Positions 23,881 to 37,300 of a DNA stretch of 64,000 nt are shown here, piece after piece. The notes beneath the pieces are model-generated. The model saw only the letters and a list, made by a program, of their open reading frames with translations, had not been told where the DNA came from and did no database searches. The DNA lies in NCBI GenBank assembly GCA_941918925.1, contig OW799237.1:113936515-114000514 (forward strand), in the 5' to 3' direction. The stretch's first letter is position 1. Each line of letters starts with the position of its first letter. The position numbers and the translations under genes are program-made. Source of the DNA: Phyto melanocephala (taxonomy: Eukaryota; Arthropoda; Insecta; Diptera; Rhinophoridae).

Positions 23881-26800
23881 GCTAAAAAACACAAACAATA
23901 ATTTACAAAAACAAAATTTACATTAATACAACTTTTCATATACATAAAGATTGTATTCACAATCATTTAAAAACAATTTGTATATGTTTTGTCAGCAATT
24001 TTTCTTAAATGATTGTGATAAAATATATTTTATAAGATATCTTGAAAACTATAATCTCAAAACTTAGGTGCTTTACTTTCATTTTATTTGTCTTATTCCA
24101 TACAACAAACGATCCGATCGGATTAGGGGAAGTGCTACAAACCGTTTGACGCAGCTTCACATTTTTTCTAAGGGTGGCAAAAGCTTAAAAAATTTTCGGG
24201 GGGATAAAATCTTAAACTGAGTTAATTTTATATGTTTAGGCGCATTATAAACCTAATAATGATCAAGTTACGCCAATGTTTCCATTGTATGATATATTTC
24301 AGCAACTTTAAATATTATAAGTTTTAATTCTGGTATTAGACATTTTAATAAAAATTTTACAATTCATTTCAATGATTCGAGAGCTTGGCTCTTCCCATAC
24401 AAAGAAAATGGCATATCTGTAGGACTATAAATGTTATAGGCCTTAAGTTCATCCTAATTGACTGCAGCATCAGTTTACTTATCATGCACACACTTTATAG
24501 GGTCAGAAGAGAGGACAAGGCATCCCTATACCAAAAAAAATATAATGTAATTTTGAATAAATGGAATATCTCTTTTGTTAAAATTAGGTATGAGCTACTT
24601 TTGGTAACAATTTGATAATAAAAATGTCGGTTCCCTCATACGAATGAAATACTAATTGTGATAATTATTGCATTCTTTACAAATAGGGCTGATATTATTA
24701 AAGTCTATCTCCAAAGGCCAGAAAAGGGGTGAGTGCTCTGCTTGTTTTCTATAAAATTATATGTAAATTCATTTGAGGCCTTATGATCCTGATAGGGCGA
24801 AAATTTATAATTTTAGGAATAAATAAATTCAAAAATTATAAACTCAGTGCATGTTTTGGAATATAACGTTGTTTTATCTCAGTTTTGGTGCTTTTTGAAA
24901 TTTTAAAGTTGACAATACTAATTTAAATTGTATAACTTTTATAAAGTTTTTTAACGCAATTTAATTCTCTTATATTTAAAATGTCCTCTACATCCAAATT
25001 GTTATAGATAGTATTTCTAATCAATTTGCATAATTTGTTGTCTTTTCGTAAATTGGGTTGTAATAAGTTCTGATTTAGTTAAGTATTTAAGTAATACTAA
25101 ATATATTTTTAAATTATTTCAGTTTTTAGCACACACTATGATAAGTTTGAATTCAATTATTTACAACTATTGATTTCTTTACAACTTGATATTATTTTTT
25201 TCTTTTTTTTCATTTTTTTTTTTTTACTAAATTTATAAATGATTGTAACCTCCCTCAACTTAAATACACAAACTTGGCTAAAAATATTCGCATTGACCCT
25301 GTCCAAAGACTGTGCTTTCTAACATGGTCAATGTCCTTTAAAATAAATGCAAATTTATGCAATTTCTTGTTGAAGCAAAAAAGAACTTCGTTTCACAACT
25401 TTGTTAAACATGCAATAAGTAATTTTCACACAACGTGCACACACACATTTATTTCGTATTACTTCTTATTTTTCTTTTTTAATTAAGTACTTTTTGAACT
25501 TTTACTACACTTTTCTTTAAAGTTTTTTATTTCATTTTTGCTTTAAATCGTCCTTTAAGTTCGCGTATCCTTTGAAGACTGTGCCATATCCGATTAATGC
25601 ATGGGTGTTTTATCTAATTTTCTCTTGAATGAATACCTTTTTTTTATTTTTTAATTTTTTTGTAAAAACAAAATAATTTACTTAATTTTACGTACATCAG
25701 AGAGAGAGAGACAGAGAGAGAATGAGAGTATTCTTCTTTTACTTTATGTCTACTTGTTGTGTGTAATTACAGCAAACGGTAAATATATTGTGATGTCAGG
25801 ATACTTAATTTGCTTTTATCGATCATTAAAAATATTCAAAAAAATATATGTATAATCAGGGTTTTAAATATATGCTAATAACTAGATTGTTTATCTTCTA
25901 TTTAAAGCAATAAGCAAATTCGAAAATTTTTTGATGTTTTCAATATAAATTTTCACTCTTAAGCGAATGTTGCATAAGTACATACCCAGCATAAAAATAA
26001 GACGAAGAAGTGTTATTCCAGGAATTAAATTTTTTTAATTTAGGTGAAAATACTAGCGATTTTAATACTAGCATGACATTGGAGATCCAGTGTTTATTTA
26101 TATCTATATAAATATGAAACGTTCCATATGTACTCGTATCAAGTGAGAACGGTTGAAGGGATTTGGCTATTTTTTTTTTTAACCAATTCAAAATTTTCAG
26201 AAGATGGTTTGTAAAGAAAAAGAAAACAATTCCTTGTTAAACTTAGGAAATTAAAATTTAAAAATATATTGTCCGCTATTTAGTTCGCATTTTAAAAAAA
26301 GAAAATCAAAGATCTAAGTTTTTTAAACACACTGCCCTATTTTCAAATCTCTTTTTCTTATAAGAGAAAAGATTTATTTAAAATTACGAAAAACCATGTA
26401 TTTCCAAGAAGGATAGAATAAAGATTACGACTTCTCGCGCACAAAACTGATTTTTTTTTGCGCATGTCGTACCATTGACGTCACACAATCTGTGCTTCTA
26501 TTGTTTAATAATTTTAAACTGCTAGTGATTTTAATAACAGGTTTGCAAGCTCTCGGATTTTACATCCAATATTCATATATGGAAAATATTTATTTTATTT
26601 TAACCAAGTATAAACATTATTTCGCAAAAATTAAATATATTCAAATTTGGAACAATTTGATATTTTTAAATTTCAAATAAAAAAAGAGAAAAAAGGATTT
26701 ATGTATACTTAGCAATTTTGCATTAAATTTCTTTAATTTGTTGTCTTCAAAATTTATTAGGCTGTGTTTTAGTCTAAAAATTTTTAATTGGCGACCCTAC

Positions 26801-26998
26801 TGCGGGCAAAATAAGTAATCAAAAGGGACCTCATGCCTCATGCGCATGCCTTAATATTTATTATGTATTCTCACTAATATTTAATAATAAATCTGAATGC
26901 TTGGATTTTTAGATGTTTGGACTTGTGTTATTAAACGAGAAAAACCGCTTAACGGAATTAAATGAAATTTGGTAAACAGACAGACAACAACCTATTTT
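23881..26998. other. AT-rich stretch, no gene recognised
   Basis: Contains a GA-rich simple repeat at 25699-25728 and long T runs around 25195-25225. No exon, transposase or shared repeat was identified. Confidence 0.45.
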
Positions 26999-27011
26999 AA
27001 CTACATAGATA
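26999..27011. repeat. Target-site duplication, left copy, of the SINE
   Basis: AACTACATAGATA, identical to 27204-27216. The 13-bp length is typical of LINE-driven (target-primed) insertion. Confidence 0.9.
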
Positions 27012-27203
27012 GGTTAGGTAGAACAGGCAGCTGCTGTGCAGCTCACTTGGGTCCATTATATTGATCCCTTTGTGATACCTGAATAGAAAAGTAAGAATAG
27101 AATAGAAAGGAAGCAGACAAGTCCAGAGTCTCCGGCGGGAATCGAACCCGCAGCCCCCAAACTAGCAGAACAGCACACTGCTTACTAGTCCATCGGGGCA
27201 CCC
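27012..27203 (-). mobile_element. tRNA-derived SINE
   Basis: On the minus strand the element begins GGGTGCCCCGATGGACTAGT and contains a perfect RNA polymerase III B box, GGTTCGATTCC, about 60 bp in, so the head is tRNA-derived. The 3' bases (CCGGAGAC) cannot pair with the 5' GGGTGCC, so it does not form a tRNA. The body is a 115-bp tail of unrelated sequence ending CTGTTCTACCTAACC without poly(A). Perfect 13-bp direct repeats flank it. Length 192 bp. Confidence 0.88.
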
Positions 27204-27216
27204 AACTACATAGATA
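27204..27216. repeat. Target-site duplication, right copy, of the SINE
   Basis: AACTACATAGATA, exact copy of 26999-27011. Confidence 0.9.
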
Positions 27217-27404
27217 ACTACTCAGACGAAATGAAATGCACACCATTCTAATCAATGCATAGAACTGATGCATATTTAGTGAAAAGTTTTGAAAAATAAT
27301 CACTTGCACTACTTTTTTATTTTTTTTCATATAACAGTTTTTTTAAGCTTAGGGTCTTTTCAAGAATACAAAATTTTTTTTATTCTATTTTATATTATTT
27401 GATT

Positions 27405-27445
27405 AATATTTCGCTGCCTCTTTGTGTAGCATCATCAGGATACGA
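27405..27445 (-). ncRNA. Hammerhead-core-like relic without helix I
   Basis: Minus strand CTGATGA, T, GCT...AGC, GAAA, TATT. The core is textbook and helix II is short (three pairs), but the flanks do not pair as helix I. It shares AATATTTCG with the motif at 23.8 kb. Probably a decayed member of the same class. Confidence 0.3.
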
Positions 27446-29690
27446 GTTTTTATTATATATTTGTTTTATGTTGGTTTAGTGTCTTGATAAGTATATGATT
27501 TTTTTTTTTTACATATTATCAAAAAAGGTCAAATAAACTAATAATTATTTTATTTTAGTTTTTTTTTTGTTTCTTATGAGCAACAAATTTGATTTTTGAA
27601 GTAAAATGGTGAAAATTTTACTGCATCAACAACCGATCATGTTTGCGTTATAATCAAGCTTTATTACAGAATGCTATGCATAACTTACAGTTTTCAAAAC
27701 CGGAGAGCTAGATTAGCAGAATATAATACACTATTAAAAAATTAAAAATCCATCATGGCAGGCGATATTAAAAAGTTTATACTAAAATTATATGATATAA
27801 ATTTCGTACTTAAAAATCATCCCCCTGCAACCCCTTAGTACTAGTATTGACTAAAAGTAATATAAATAGCGGATATATGGGTAAAACTTTTGTTTTTACC
27901 GTTTTGTCCCCTACAATCCCCACAATATTGCATTCAACGTATAAAATCCAAGCTGAAGTCCGAAACAAAATGGCAGATAATTTTTTCTCTTAGGCTCATC
28001 AATATGAGTATCCAGCAAAAGGGCTTGACAAGTAGAACACAATGAACCATGTCTTATTTATATTAAACTTATTCTGCTGATGTTCATTTTAAATTTTTTT
28101 TCAATTATTTAGTTAAAAAAAACTCACCGAGAAATGCCTTAGAAGTGCCTATCTACGCCAATGAACAGAAAGATATATAACAAGAATTATTCTCTTAATT
28201 GTCAAAATATGTATGACATAGACTGTATGCTATTTCTTTTTACTGTTTTTTTTTTTTTTTTTTGCGATAACTATTGTTGTTTTAGCAGGAACTTAATAGT
28301 GTGTTAGTAAAAACAATGCAATTCTATCGCAATTCTATTTTGACTGTTTAGAATTTAGAAACTACACTAGTGTGGGTGATTTGGGTTAAACCTATCCTAA
28401 AATAAAGATAACAATATTTGCGCAGGGTTTGAGGTAAACTGCTTTTATGTACTTACTTGTAAGCAACACTTATAGTTTTCTATGAATTTTTGCTGTAAAT
28501 ATATATTAAATTTATTAAAAGTAAACCGCAAATTTTTCATAGTGATAAGACATTGTTGTAAAAATTTATTTCACTCTTTTGTTTGGATTTAGGATGTATT
28601 TATATATTTTTAAATTTGAGTTGGATTACATTTATTATTTAAAATAATTATAGTTTAAAAAAGCATTTTTTTTTTTATAAAAATGAAATATTTAAAAGAT
28701 GCAGCATTGAAATATGTACTTCCTAATCAACAGCTATTGCTGTCGTTTTCCAAATAATTGGTTATACTGCAGCGACTGGATACAATGGTATTTATAGTCG
28801 ACTATGTGTTTAATGCAAAAATATTACCAGTAAAGCTATGTTCACATTTGGCAAATATTTTCCTAAATAAACATTAAAATTTGTTTAACTTTCTGAGAAT
28901 TTTCTTACACCATAGTTGAACCTCAGAATGTCCTGCAATGCAAAAGTGAGATGAACTCGCATTAGAATTGTAAACATCTGCAGATAATGTGGATACAAAG
29001 CCATCTCGGCAAATTTGAAAATGAAGAAACTGACAAATTATTTAAAATGAGATCATTTTAGAATACTATCACCTTGGGTAGTTCTTATCCCTTTAAGAGA
29101 TTCAAAATTTAACTTAAAGTAAAGTAACGAACATATAATGGGGTGACCCAAATCTTGAAAAATCAAAGGAAATCTTTAACAACACTTATGAAATTAGTTA
29201 GTGTAATAACAAGTTACACGAAAAACTTTTCTAGATCTTATGGTATTATTGGACGAAACGACATGTCCAGCATGATAAAAATATAATGAGTCTTTGACAC
29301 ACTACATTTGCCATTTCTTTAGAGCGTGTATACCTGTCATTGATTTGGTCTTTTTAATGTCCCTCTTTTCAATCTTACCTACACCATAAACACAAAGCCA
29401 AAACATGTTCTAATTAATTAATATTGCAATTAAACCTTCATTTAAAAAAGTTGTAAATAAAAAAGTTATTTTATTTGAGCAGAAACTTATATGTATTAGT
29501 TGTCAAGTCAATTTCATCAAACATTTGCCAAATGTAAACGGTACCCTTTACTTTAAAAGTAAACAATTGAATTTGGCCATTACATGTTCAATATACAATT
29601 TTAAAAACAATCTGCAAACTTTTCATCTGTATAATTTGTTTTTTTTTTTTTTTAATTTTAATAAAGACTCTTATAAAGTGTGGGCCATCT
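27446..29690. other. AT-rich stretch, nothing recognised
   Basis: No coding exon or repeat landmark seen; one long T run at 28246-28263. Confidence 0.45.
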
Positions 29691-29739
29691 ATCGGTTTAA
29701 ATTTGAACCAGTGTTTATTTCAAATCTGTCAGTAATAAT

Positions 29740-30485
29740 GTCATTATATTCTGTCATGAAATTTAGTATATTATATCCGCTGCATGAAATGAATCGATTT
29801 ATGCTTAAGCAACGTTGGGAATGATTAAAAATTTATTTCCAAAACAAAGACAATTGGTCGGCGATTAAACGAAAATTTCATACAAAAAAAATCATCTTTT
29901 CGGATGAAGACCATTTTCATCTTGGTGAGTACGTTAATAAGCAAAATTTCAATATTTAGGCCTCAGAAAATCCAAACGTGGTCTTACAGACGCCAATGCA
30001 ACTATTACGAGTGCCTTTAGTGTGGCTTGTAAAGCCGAGGTAACATTTGCCCATATTTATATAGGGACGGCGCAAATATTACGATCTATGGGTACACCTA
30101 TCGCACCATGCTAACCGATTTTTTTGTGTCTGCTTTTAATGGAATTGATGGATTTATGTTTGGTTTCAACAGGATTGTGCAATTTGTCACACATATTATG
30201 CCACAATCGATTTATTGCGTGCAATGTTTGATCACCGTTTAATTGGTTTAAATGGTGATGTCAATTGGCCGCCAAAAAGCTGAGATTACACACCAATTGA
30301 CTATTTTCTATAGGGCGCTGTTAAAGACAAATGTTATGCAGTCAAACCAAAGACAATTAAGCATTTAAAGCCCAATATTCGTAATCATATTGCCGAGGTA
30401 CAACCTCATACACTCAAAAAAAGTGCTCGAAAATTGGTCTTATCGAATGGGGTACTGTAAGGCCAGCAGCGGCAGCCATAAGATA
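29740..30485 (+). pseudogene. Mariner-like transposase, catalytic and C-terminal part
   Basis: Readable in sequence with few lesions: KIIFSDEDHFHLGEYVNKQN (first Asp), then TVNGDRYR-like debris (YGYTYRTMLTDFFVSAFNGI), WFQQDCAICHTYYATIDLLR (second Asp), NGDVNWPPKS-DYTPIDYFL (third Asp block, now Asp-Tyr, with a stop) and HIAEVQPHTLKKSARKL. Several stops and frame changes are present. The N-terminal HTH domains are missing or unreadable. Inactive. Confidence 0.85.
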
Positions 30486-31213
30486 AATAATATTTAATTT
30501 CTAACCAAAACAATTGTACTTCAAAACAAAAAAAAATTTATTTGGCAAAAGTTTAAACAGTTTTTGTTTAATTGTATTTTTAAATTCAAACTTTTAAATG
30601 GCCCCTTTAAAAAAAATGTTAGAAAATGTTTGTATTTAGTTCATGTTTTTCAAATTCTCTGAGTATAAGCATTAAATGTATATAATAATATACCAGTATT
30701 ATATTTCATTCACTATCAAAACTATTCCGTACCCTGATTTTAGTTAATTGCAAATATTTGTTGTTGTATGAGTTCTATCTATCACTACTCAAACTCTAAT
30801 GGATTTTCTATGTTAGCGTGCAGAGCAAACTGTAAACAATTTTTATGTCGTTATAATAGAATAATTCAACAAATGAACGTTTTAGAGCATAACAAAGCAA
30901 GCCAAAACAAAACTAAAATATATTTTCAACAAATTACTTACCAACACTGAGCTCTTATTGCCTATAAGTAAAACAAAAATAAGTAAAAGTAAAGCTTTAA
31001 CGTAGCAAAACAAAAAGAAGTTTCCAAACAATATGAGATTTTGAAAAATTTTTTTAAACACTTTTTTTAATATATATATTTTTAAAATTTGTTAAAAACT
31101 AAAAATATCACGTCTTAACATTAAATTATTTATATATGTATGCATGTATGTATGTATTTATGTATGTATATGTACGTAAATTTAAAATTACTATAAAAAA
31201 CTATCAATAAATA

Positions 31214-31219
31214 TTTATT
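31214..31219 (-). terminator. Polyadenylation signal of the ADAMTS gene
   Basis: AATAAA on the minus strand, about 62 nt after the ADAMTS stop codon, in a T-rich 3' UTR. Position and context fit a cleavage/polyadenylation signal, but AATAAA is frequent by chance in such AT-rich DNA. Confidence 0.45.
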
Positions 31220-31281
31220 GCAAAATAAAATAAAATAAAAAATTAACAAAAGAATAAAAAAAATTTAAAATGAAATTATTT

Positions 31282-31352
31282 TTAATTCAGTTCATCCATA
31301 GAATAATTTATGGGATTTGTAAATTCGATGTGATCATTTAAAAGAGTATCAT
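31282..31352 (-). CDS. ADAMTS last exon and stop codon
   Basis: 71 nt, residues 1187-1209, reading DDTLLNDHIEFTNPINYSMD and then ELN followed by TAA. The 74-bp intron before it ends in CATACTACAG. Two bases complete the Asp codon split with the previous exon. It has no PLAC domain or further TSP1 repeat. Confidence 0.82.
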
Positions 31353-34300
31353 CTGTAGTATGCAACAAGAAAGAATAAAAAGATTAAAATCTCGTTAGCC
31401 ATAGAGTTTAGCACATACATACATACCTCTGATTGGATTCTCTTCGAATTTTATAATACTGTTAACAATGTTGTTAATAAATTCTTGCGTCAAAGTTTCC
31501 GTTATATTAACCGGTTCATAATAGAGAAAACTTCTCTTCTTTCTTAAATGTTGTTGCATTTTATGTTTTCTCAACGATCGTCTCGAACGAAAGAGCGCTA
31601 AACTTATGTGTGACTGTTTGAGAGGTATTTGATCAGGTCCAAATTCTAAACATTTGCCCTGCACACAATAGCGCTCTTCGGTATTCGAACACTTGGTGCC
31701 CAGGGGGAAGTGGCCATAGTTACCATTCACCAAATAAAAGCGATGATGTATAAATTCATCTTGACAACCCACACGACAACTTCGATCAGGATCCTCAACG
31801 CTGGCTGCTATTTGAGTACCATGCCCAGAGAGACCACGTACTTTTAGCTTATAACGGGTACAGGTGTGGTCTGCAAATTCAGTGGTCGACTGTAATCGCT
31901 CACAAGGCTGGTAAAAAGATAAGAAATTGGAAAATTATTTCTATTTTATTTAGCAAAGGTATAATATATAGGGCTTTCCAATAAGAGGAGATCGATATTA
32001 AAATGGTATCATATAAGCTGTGTCTGAGTTACTAACATATTTTAGCTCGGTTGCCAAAGGAGAAGAAACTAGGATATTTATGGTCCGCGACTAATATATA
32101 GAATCTTATATTATTAAAACTTTCGTCGTGACTTCGTACAGTGGAACAAATCGGAGAGGCCTTAATTCAGGTCAATACTATTAACGTCGTTATGTTTACT
32201 TTAAAGGTCGGTTGCTGCTTATCAGGCTCAGACTTAAAAAAGTCGCACGTTTTTGGGGTGCAAATTCTCATCATATATAACAAAGATAATCCTGTTCTCG
32301 AACCCTTCATGTAAAATACGTTTTGTGGCATCGACTGATAAACACATTGCGCCATTCTATTAGAATTTTATGTTGCTTATGATTCAATTAATATGGGTTA
32401 AAAAGTATTGGTAATTAAAGGTCCTAAGCACTTGAAATTCACAGTAATGGATTTACTAGCCTAACAGGTGACTCAATCCTACCTGTTCTGTATTCTAAAT
32501 GATATTAAATTATTCCAAATTGTCCTATGTCAACGCTATGGCAATTTCGAATGAATTGATTTAACTTGGAATACAGAACAAGAATGAATGCCTGGGTTAT
32601 CTTTTATACTTCAGAACTAATAACAAATCATCGAAAAAAATCACGAATAATGGCTTTATTGCTTTGAAAATATTGTCCATGAAGATCAGTGCACTATTGC
32701 ATAAGTGTAAACCAATTTTTTTACTACGAATGAGATGCCTGCTAAACTCTTATTTTAAATGACATTTGTATGGTTTTTCTAGCTTTGGAAGACCTGGTGT
32801 TTACTTACGGTTTTATACGCCAAGATCCAAGATTCTTCACCTGCCGCGATGTTGTTTATGTTTTGAAGCGTTGCGGTCGTACTTTTTGAGCATTTCTTAC
32901 AATAAATTAAAACTATCCTTTTTTTTAAGAGATTATCAAATTATATGAGATCGAACGGCATCAAATCTTTTTTAACAGCCAACTGTTCATGCAATATTGA
33001 ATGTATGTTTGTCCCGCTAATACTTAAGGTTGTCTTAATCTTACGATAAGTTATATGGCGATCTTGCAATATCATTTCACGTACAGCATCAATATTTTTC
33101 GGAACAACAACCGATTTTGGACTACCTTCACGAAACTCGTCGTTAAGCGAACTACGGGTTTACATTCAGTAAACCATCAATAAACACTGATTCTTGATGG
33201 TGCGCCATTGCTAAAAATTAAACTGACTTCATCTATGGTCTGTTGTTGATTTAATCACAACAAAAGTTAAAAAAATATTCGCACAAAATCATTAACGATT
33301 TAATGACTTTTTTGGACGACATTAATTTTTCCAGTTACTGTAAACAACACAATTATCGGTCGTACGTCAAAACGTTTTTTGTATGTATATTGTCAAAAAT
33401 GACAAACTTTACTTTAAAGGCTACCCTTGTCATACCAAAATCTACAGCAATCATCTGTTTTTTGTGGCCTCTGCTTGCTAAAACTTTTACAATTATTGGA
33501 CTCAATTCAATCTCATCGGACAACAACAACAACAACATCTTATGTCATTATACCTTATTCATATTTTGAATTTTTAAGTTGAATGCTGGGTTACAAGGAT
33601 TATATTCTGAAGTTATTTAATTAACCGAAAATAAGTTGCACCATTTTAAGGCACTAAAAATCCAATTACCAAAAATTATTTACCTTGTTTCTACTTTTCT
33701 TTAACAAAAACTAATAAACTTTATAGATTTTTTGTCCAACTTACCCTCACCGAATGCGTACACAGCTGTATATTCTTAATACCGGTTTTACGATTAACCA
33801 CCACCTGAATACCTCGTGATTTAGCCATACAACTAGAATGACAGCCAGACTTAACAATCCAATCACCGCTATTGCTGCGTATCGATGAAGTCAAAGAAGC
33901 TGATTTCGGATGAGACGATTCGGCGGGCACATGATCATTAAGATGATAGCTGTATTTATTCCAAGGAGTATACGTATCTGTCTTGCGTTTATAGGTATTA
34001 TCATGAGAAAACTGTTCATGGTAAGGACGTAATGCCACCTCTGAAATTTCGTGAAAAATTTAACTTAAAATTGTATTTTTATAAACCTTAAAAAATATCT
34101 ACCATTTTCATATTTACTCCTTACAGTAGTGGGTCCGTAAATGCGATCACTATTGCCACCTCTATCATTCTCATAATAATTATTATTTATATTATTACGA
34201 TACTTATAATTATCATTACGATCGGCATAACCCCTATAAGAAACCGTAGCCGGTATATGATTGCTATAATGATTCGATGACCTTCTTATTGTATCATTTT

Positions 34301-37300
34301 CCATAGAATTTTGTTCGTATTTGTCTTGTCGTTTGCAAAATATTGCATCAATTTTATAATAATTTGCCAAAGAATTATCACAAGAGAATTTCTCACATCT
34401 ACCATGTATGCAATATGAGGGATCATCGCTACTATAAAGTCTCGAACGACAAGTAGTGCCATCAGGATAAGTCCATGATCTTGATTTTGTACCATTTCCT
34501 TTAGTTTTACAATAAATTTTACACGACTCTTCAATATTGCCAACAATTTGTTCACCCTCTCCCGTTAGGTCCATATCGAATTTTTGCGCTCTTTCGCAAA
34601 CCTGTTTGGCAAAGTCCTCGATTGTTATTATGGGCACACTGTAGCACTGTTTTGCTATACAGGTCTCGAACTTACTATTCCGACCTATACATCTTCGTTT
34701 ATAATCAACACATTTTCGGGTGTATATTTTAAGACCAGTGCTGCCTTCGCGCAAGCGTTTCGAAGGCCCATAAAGACAATTGGAGTCACAATCGCCAGGT
34801 TCACTCCATTCACTCCAACTGCTAGAGGGCTAATATAAAAAAAGGTCAAAAAAATAGGATAAATATTTGCTACATTCAATAGAATTTTTAAGGATAGTAT
34901 TAACAAAATTTCAAATTTTCGTATATTTTTAAAATAAATGAAGAGTTTTGTATTATTTTGTGTAAAAGTGTTAAAACTTTTTTAAATTTTAAAAATGTGT
35001 GTCATTACAACAAAACAAAACTGCGACACTTGGGACAACATGTGAAATTACCAGTTTTATTTGAAAATTTATTTATTTACCTTTTGATACTCATGCAGCA
35101 AATGACCCACTTTAGACGTTTCCAAAAAGCCAGTTTTATCGAAATTTGCTTTGACTGCACCAGAATTTTGTTTGGAAGTTGTATAAGCCTCGGGACGCTT
35201 GGCCACACAAAAACCACTGCGGCACCACTTAAAACAAAAAATAAATAATTAATTAATATTTTCTTAGTATAAAAACCATACAAACCCACATTATTATCTC
35301 CACAGGAAGTGCCCTCAAGGGCCGGATGTGAAGTCCAAGTATAACGATCTCTTTGACAATGCAAGTCGCGACAAATATCTGCCAGCGATTGACTTTTCGC
35401 TCGACTAGAATCTTTACCATACTTAAGCATACACTGATGATTGGCATCAAAACGTTCGCCGGGCAAAATACCCTCTGCCGAATGATCCAAATTGTGCTTA
35501 AATTCACCCACATTAAACAAACATTTAGCTTGTTCTAACCTGCAGAAAAAAATTTGATTCATTCAAGTTAACAAATTCCTTAGCAAACTCACTCCAAAAA
35601 CTTATTTAACGAGTCTCTCGAACACTGAGACCATGTTATTTTACCACTCCCTAGTGTAGGTGACATAATGTGCGAGGTGGGATCACAGCTTTGTTCCATG
35701 GTATCATGACGCATGCCCAAACTGTAAAATTAACAATATGATTATCATGAAAACGTATTTGAATTTATAATTGTTTGCTGCTATTTAACCTACTTATGTC
35801 CAATTTCATGAGCCACAACAAAAACACTTTCAAAGTGTTTGCCCTCATTGATGGTGCACGATGATGTTCGTATACACATGCCAGCCACTGGTGCGAGACC
35901 AACAACCTGACTGATCACTTTACCATTTTTACCCACCACATACAAATCGAGACCTTGAAAAACAGTCGATAACAATTAATGCAGAATTTAAATTGTGAGA
36001 GAAATCTTAAAAACACTATAAATAGGAATTCTCTTTTCCAGAGAACAAGTTCAAATATAACAAACAAAATGATAAAATTCGTCAACGCATTAAATTATAA
36101 GAGTTGCGAACTTTTATTTGCAATTTGTATTATATTTGTATTTTGGGGTTTCAATTGACCTCAATAACAGCACCTTCGCTTCATTTTAAGCTATCAGGCA
36201 TATCATAGAAATGAATTCCGATTGGAAATAGATATAAATCAGGGGCCAAATTACGGCATTCGATCACGATCGAAATCTCATTAGAACGATCGAGTTCGCT
36301 GTGCTTTAGGTATAGAGATTCTAATAAGAGTTTTAAAATTTCGATCACGTTCGAATGCCGTAATTTGGCCCCAGTATATTGCTTCTTTGAAAAAAAGGTG
36401 CATACTTTTAGGGTTAAGTTCTAGTTAAATAAGACTTAACAAGTAACAGTGCTATATTCGGCCGTACCGAATCTTATAAACCCTTCACAACGTGTAGTCA
36501 TGCAATAACAATTGTTTGTATCACCATTCATCTCATATAAAATACGTACATACATGTAAAAAACATACCATTGTAAAATTATAATTGAGTTTACGTATGT
36601 ATGTTTCTAAAAAAAAAATTGCAAAAAAAATTTAAAAAAAAATTAAAAAAAATTTTTAAAAAAATTAAAAAAAAATAATAAAATTATAAATAATATAAAT
36701 AATATATAAAATAAAAAAATAAAAAAATTTTTTTTTTGGCCCAGCTGGGATTCGATGCTACGTTTACTTTAACCAGTATATATGTATGTTGTTGTAACGA
36801 GGTGGTCGTGGTTTTTTGCTTATATCTCAGAAAATTATGGGGCGATTGTGCTGAATTTCAATAGCAATTCATTCCTGGATATTTCCAAGAGATTGATACC
36901 ATACACAGATCTGGGGAACATATAGTTGCTTCTAAAAGTTAATTTCAACCAACACACGAACAGACGGACAGACGGGCTTAATCGACTCCTCTATTCATAA
37001 GCTTTCAGAAAATATATACTTTATGGGGTCGGAAATGAAAATTGTAGAAATTACAAACGGAATGACAAACCTATATATACCCTTGTGCACCACTGGTGAA
37101 GGGTATAAAAACAAATAAGAGTGCTATATTCGATTGTGCCATCCTTCATCATCATATAGCCTTGATTTCAGATTTACTGTGGTTCGCCATTTTATTATTA
37201 AGGGCATTTTGGGTTTTGTAATTGCTTCTGACAAACACTAACTCCTAGTCAAATGGATACCAATGTATATTAAAGGTGGATTTTAGTTCTTTTATAGCCT

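Noticed and set aside
27130..27203. Minus-strand tRNA gene
   Set aside because: The B box is perfect, but 5' and 3' ends do not pair, the anticodon arm is not clean, and the segment is the head of a longer unit bounded by 13-bp direct repeats: a SINE.
31395..31426. Stop codon after MYVCAKLYG as the ADAMTS C-terminus
   Set aside because: The frame crosses a strong GTATGTAT donor; a 74-bp intron then leads to an in-phase last exon with its own stop.
32160..32360. 62-residue minus-strand ORF (ICTPKTCDFFKSEPDKQQ) as a mariner catalytic segment
   Set aside because: PDKQQ recalls the P-E-T-K-Q-Q motif, but the surrounding residues do not fit; left unassigned.
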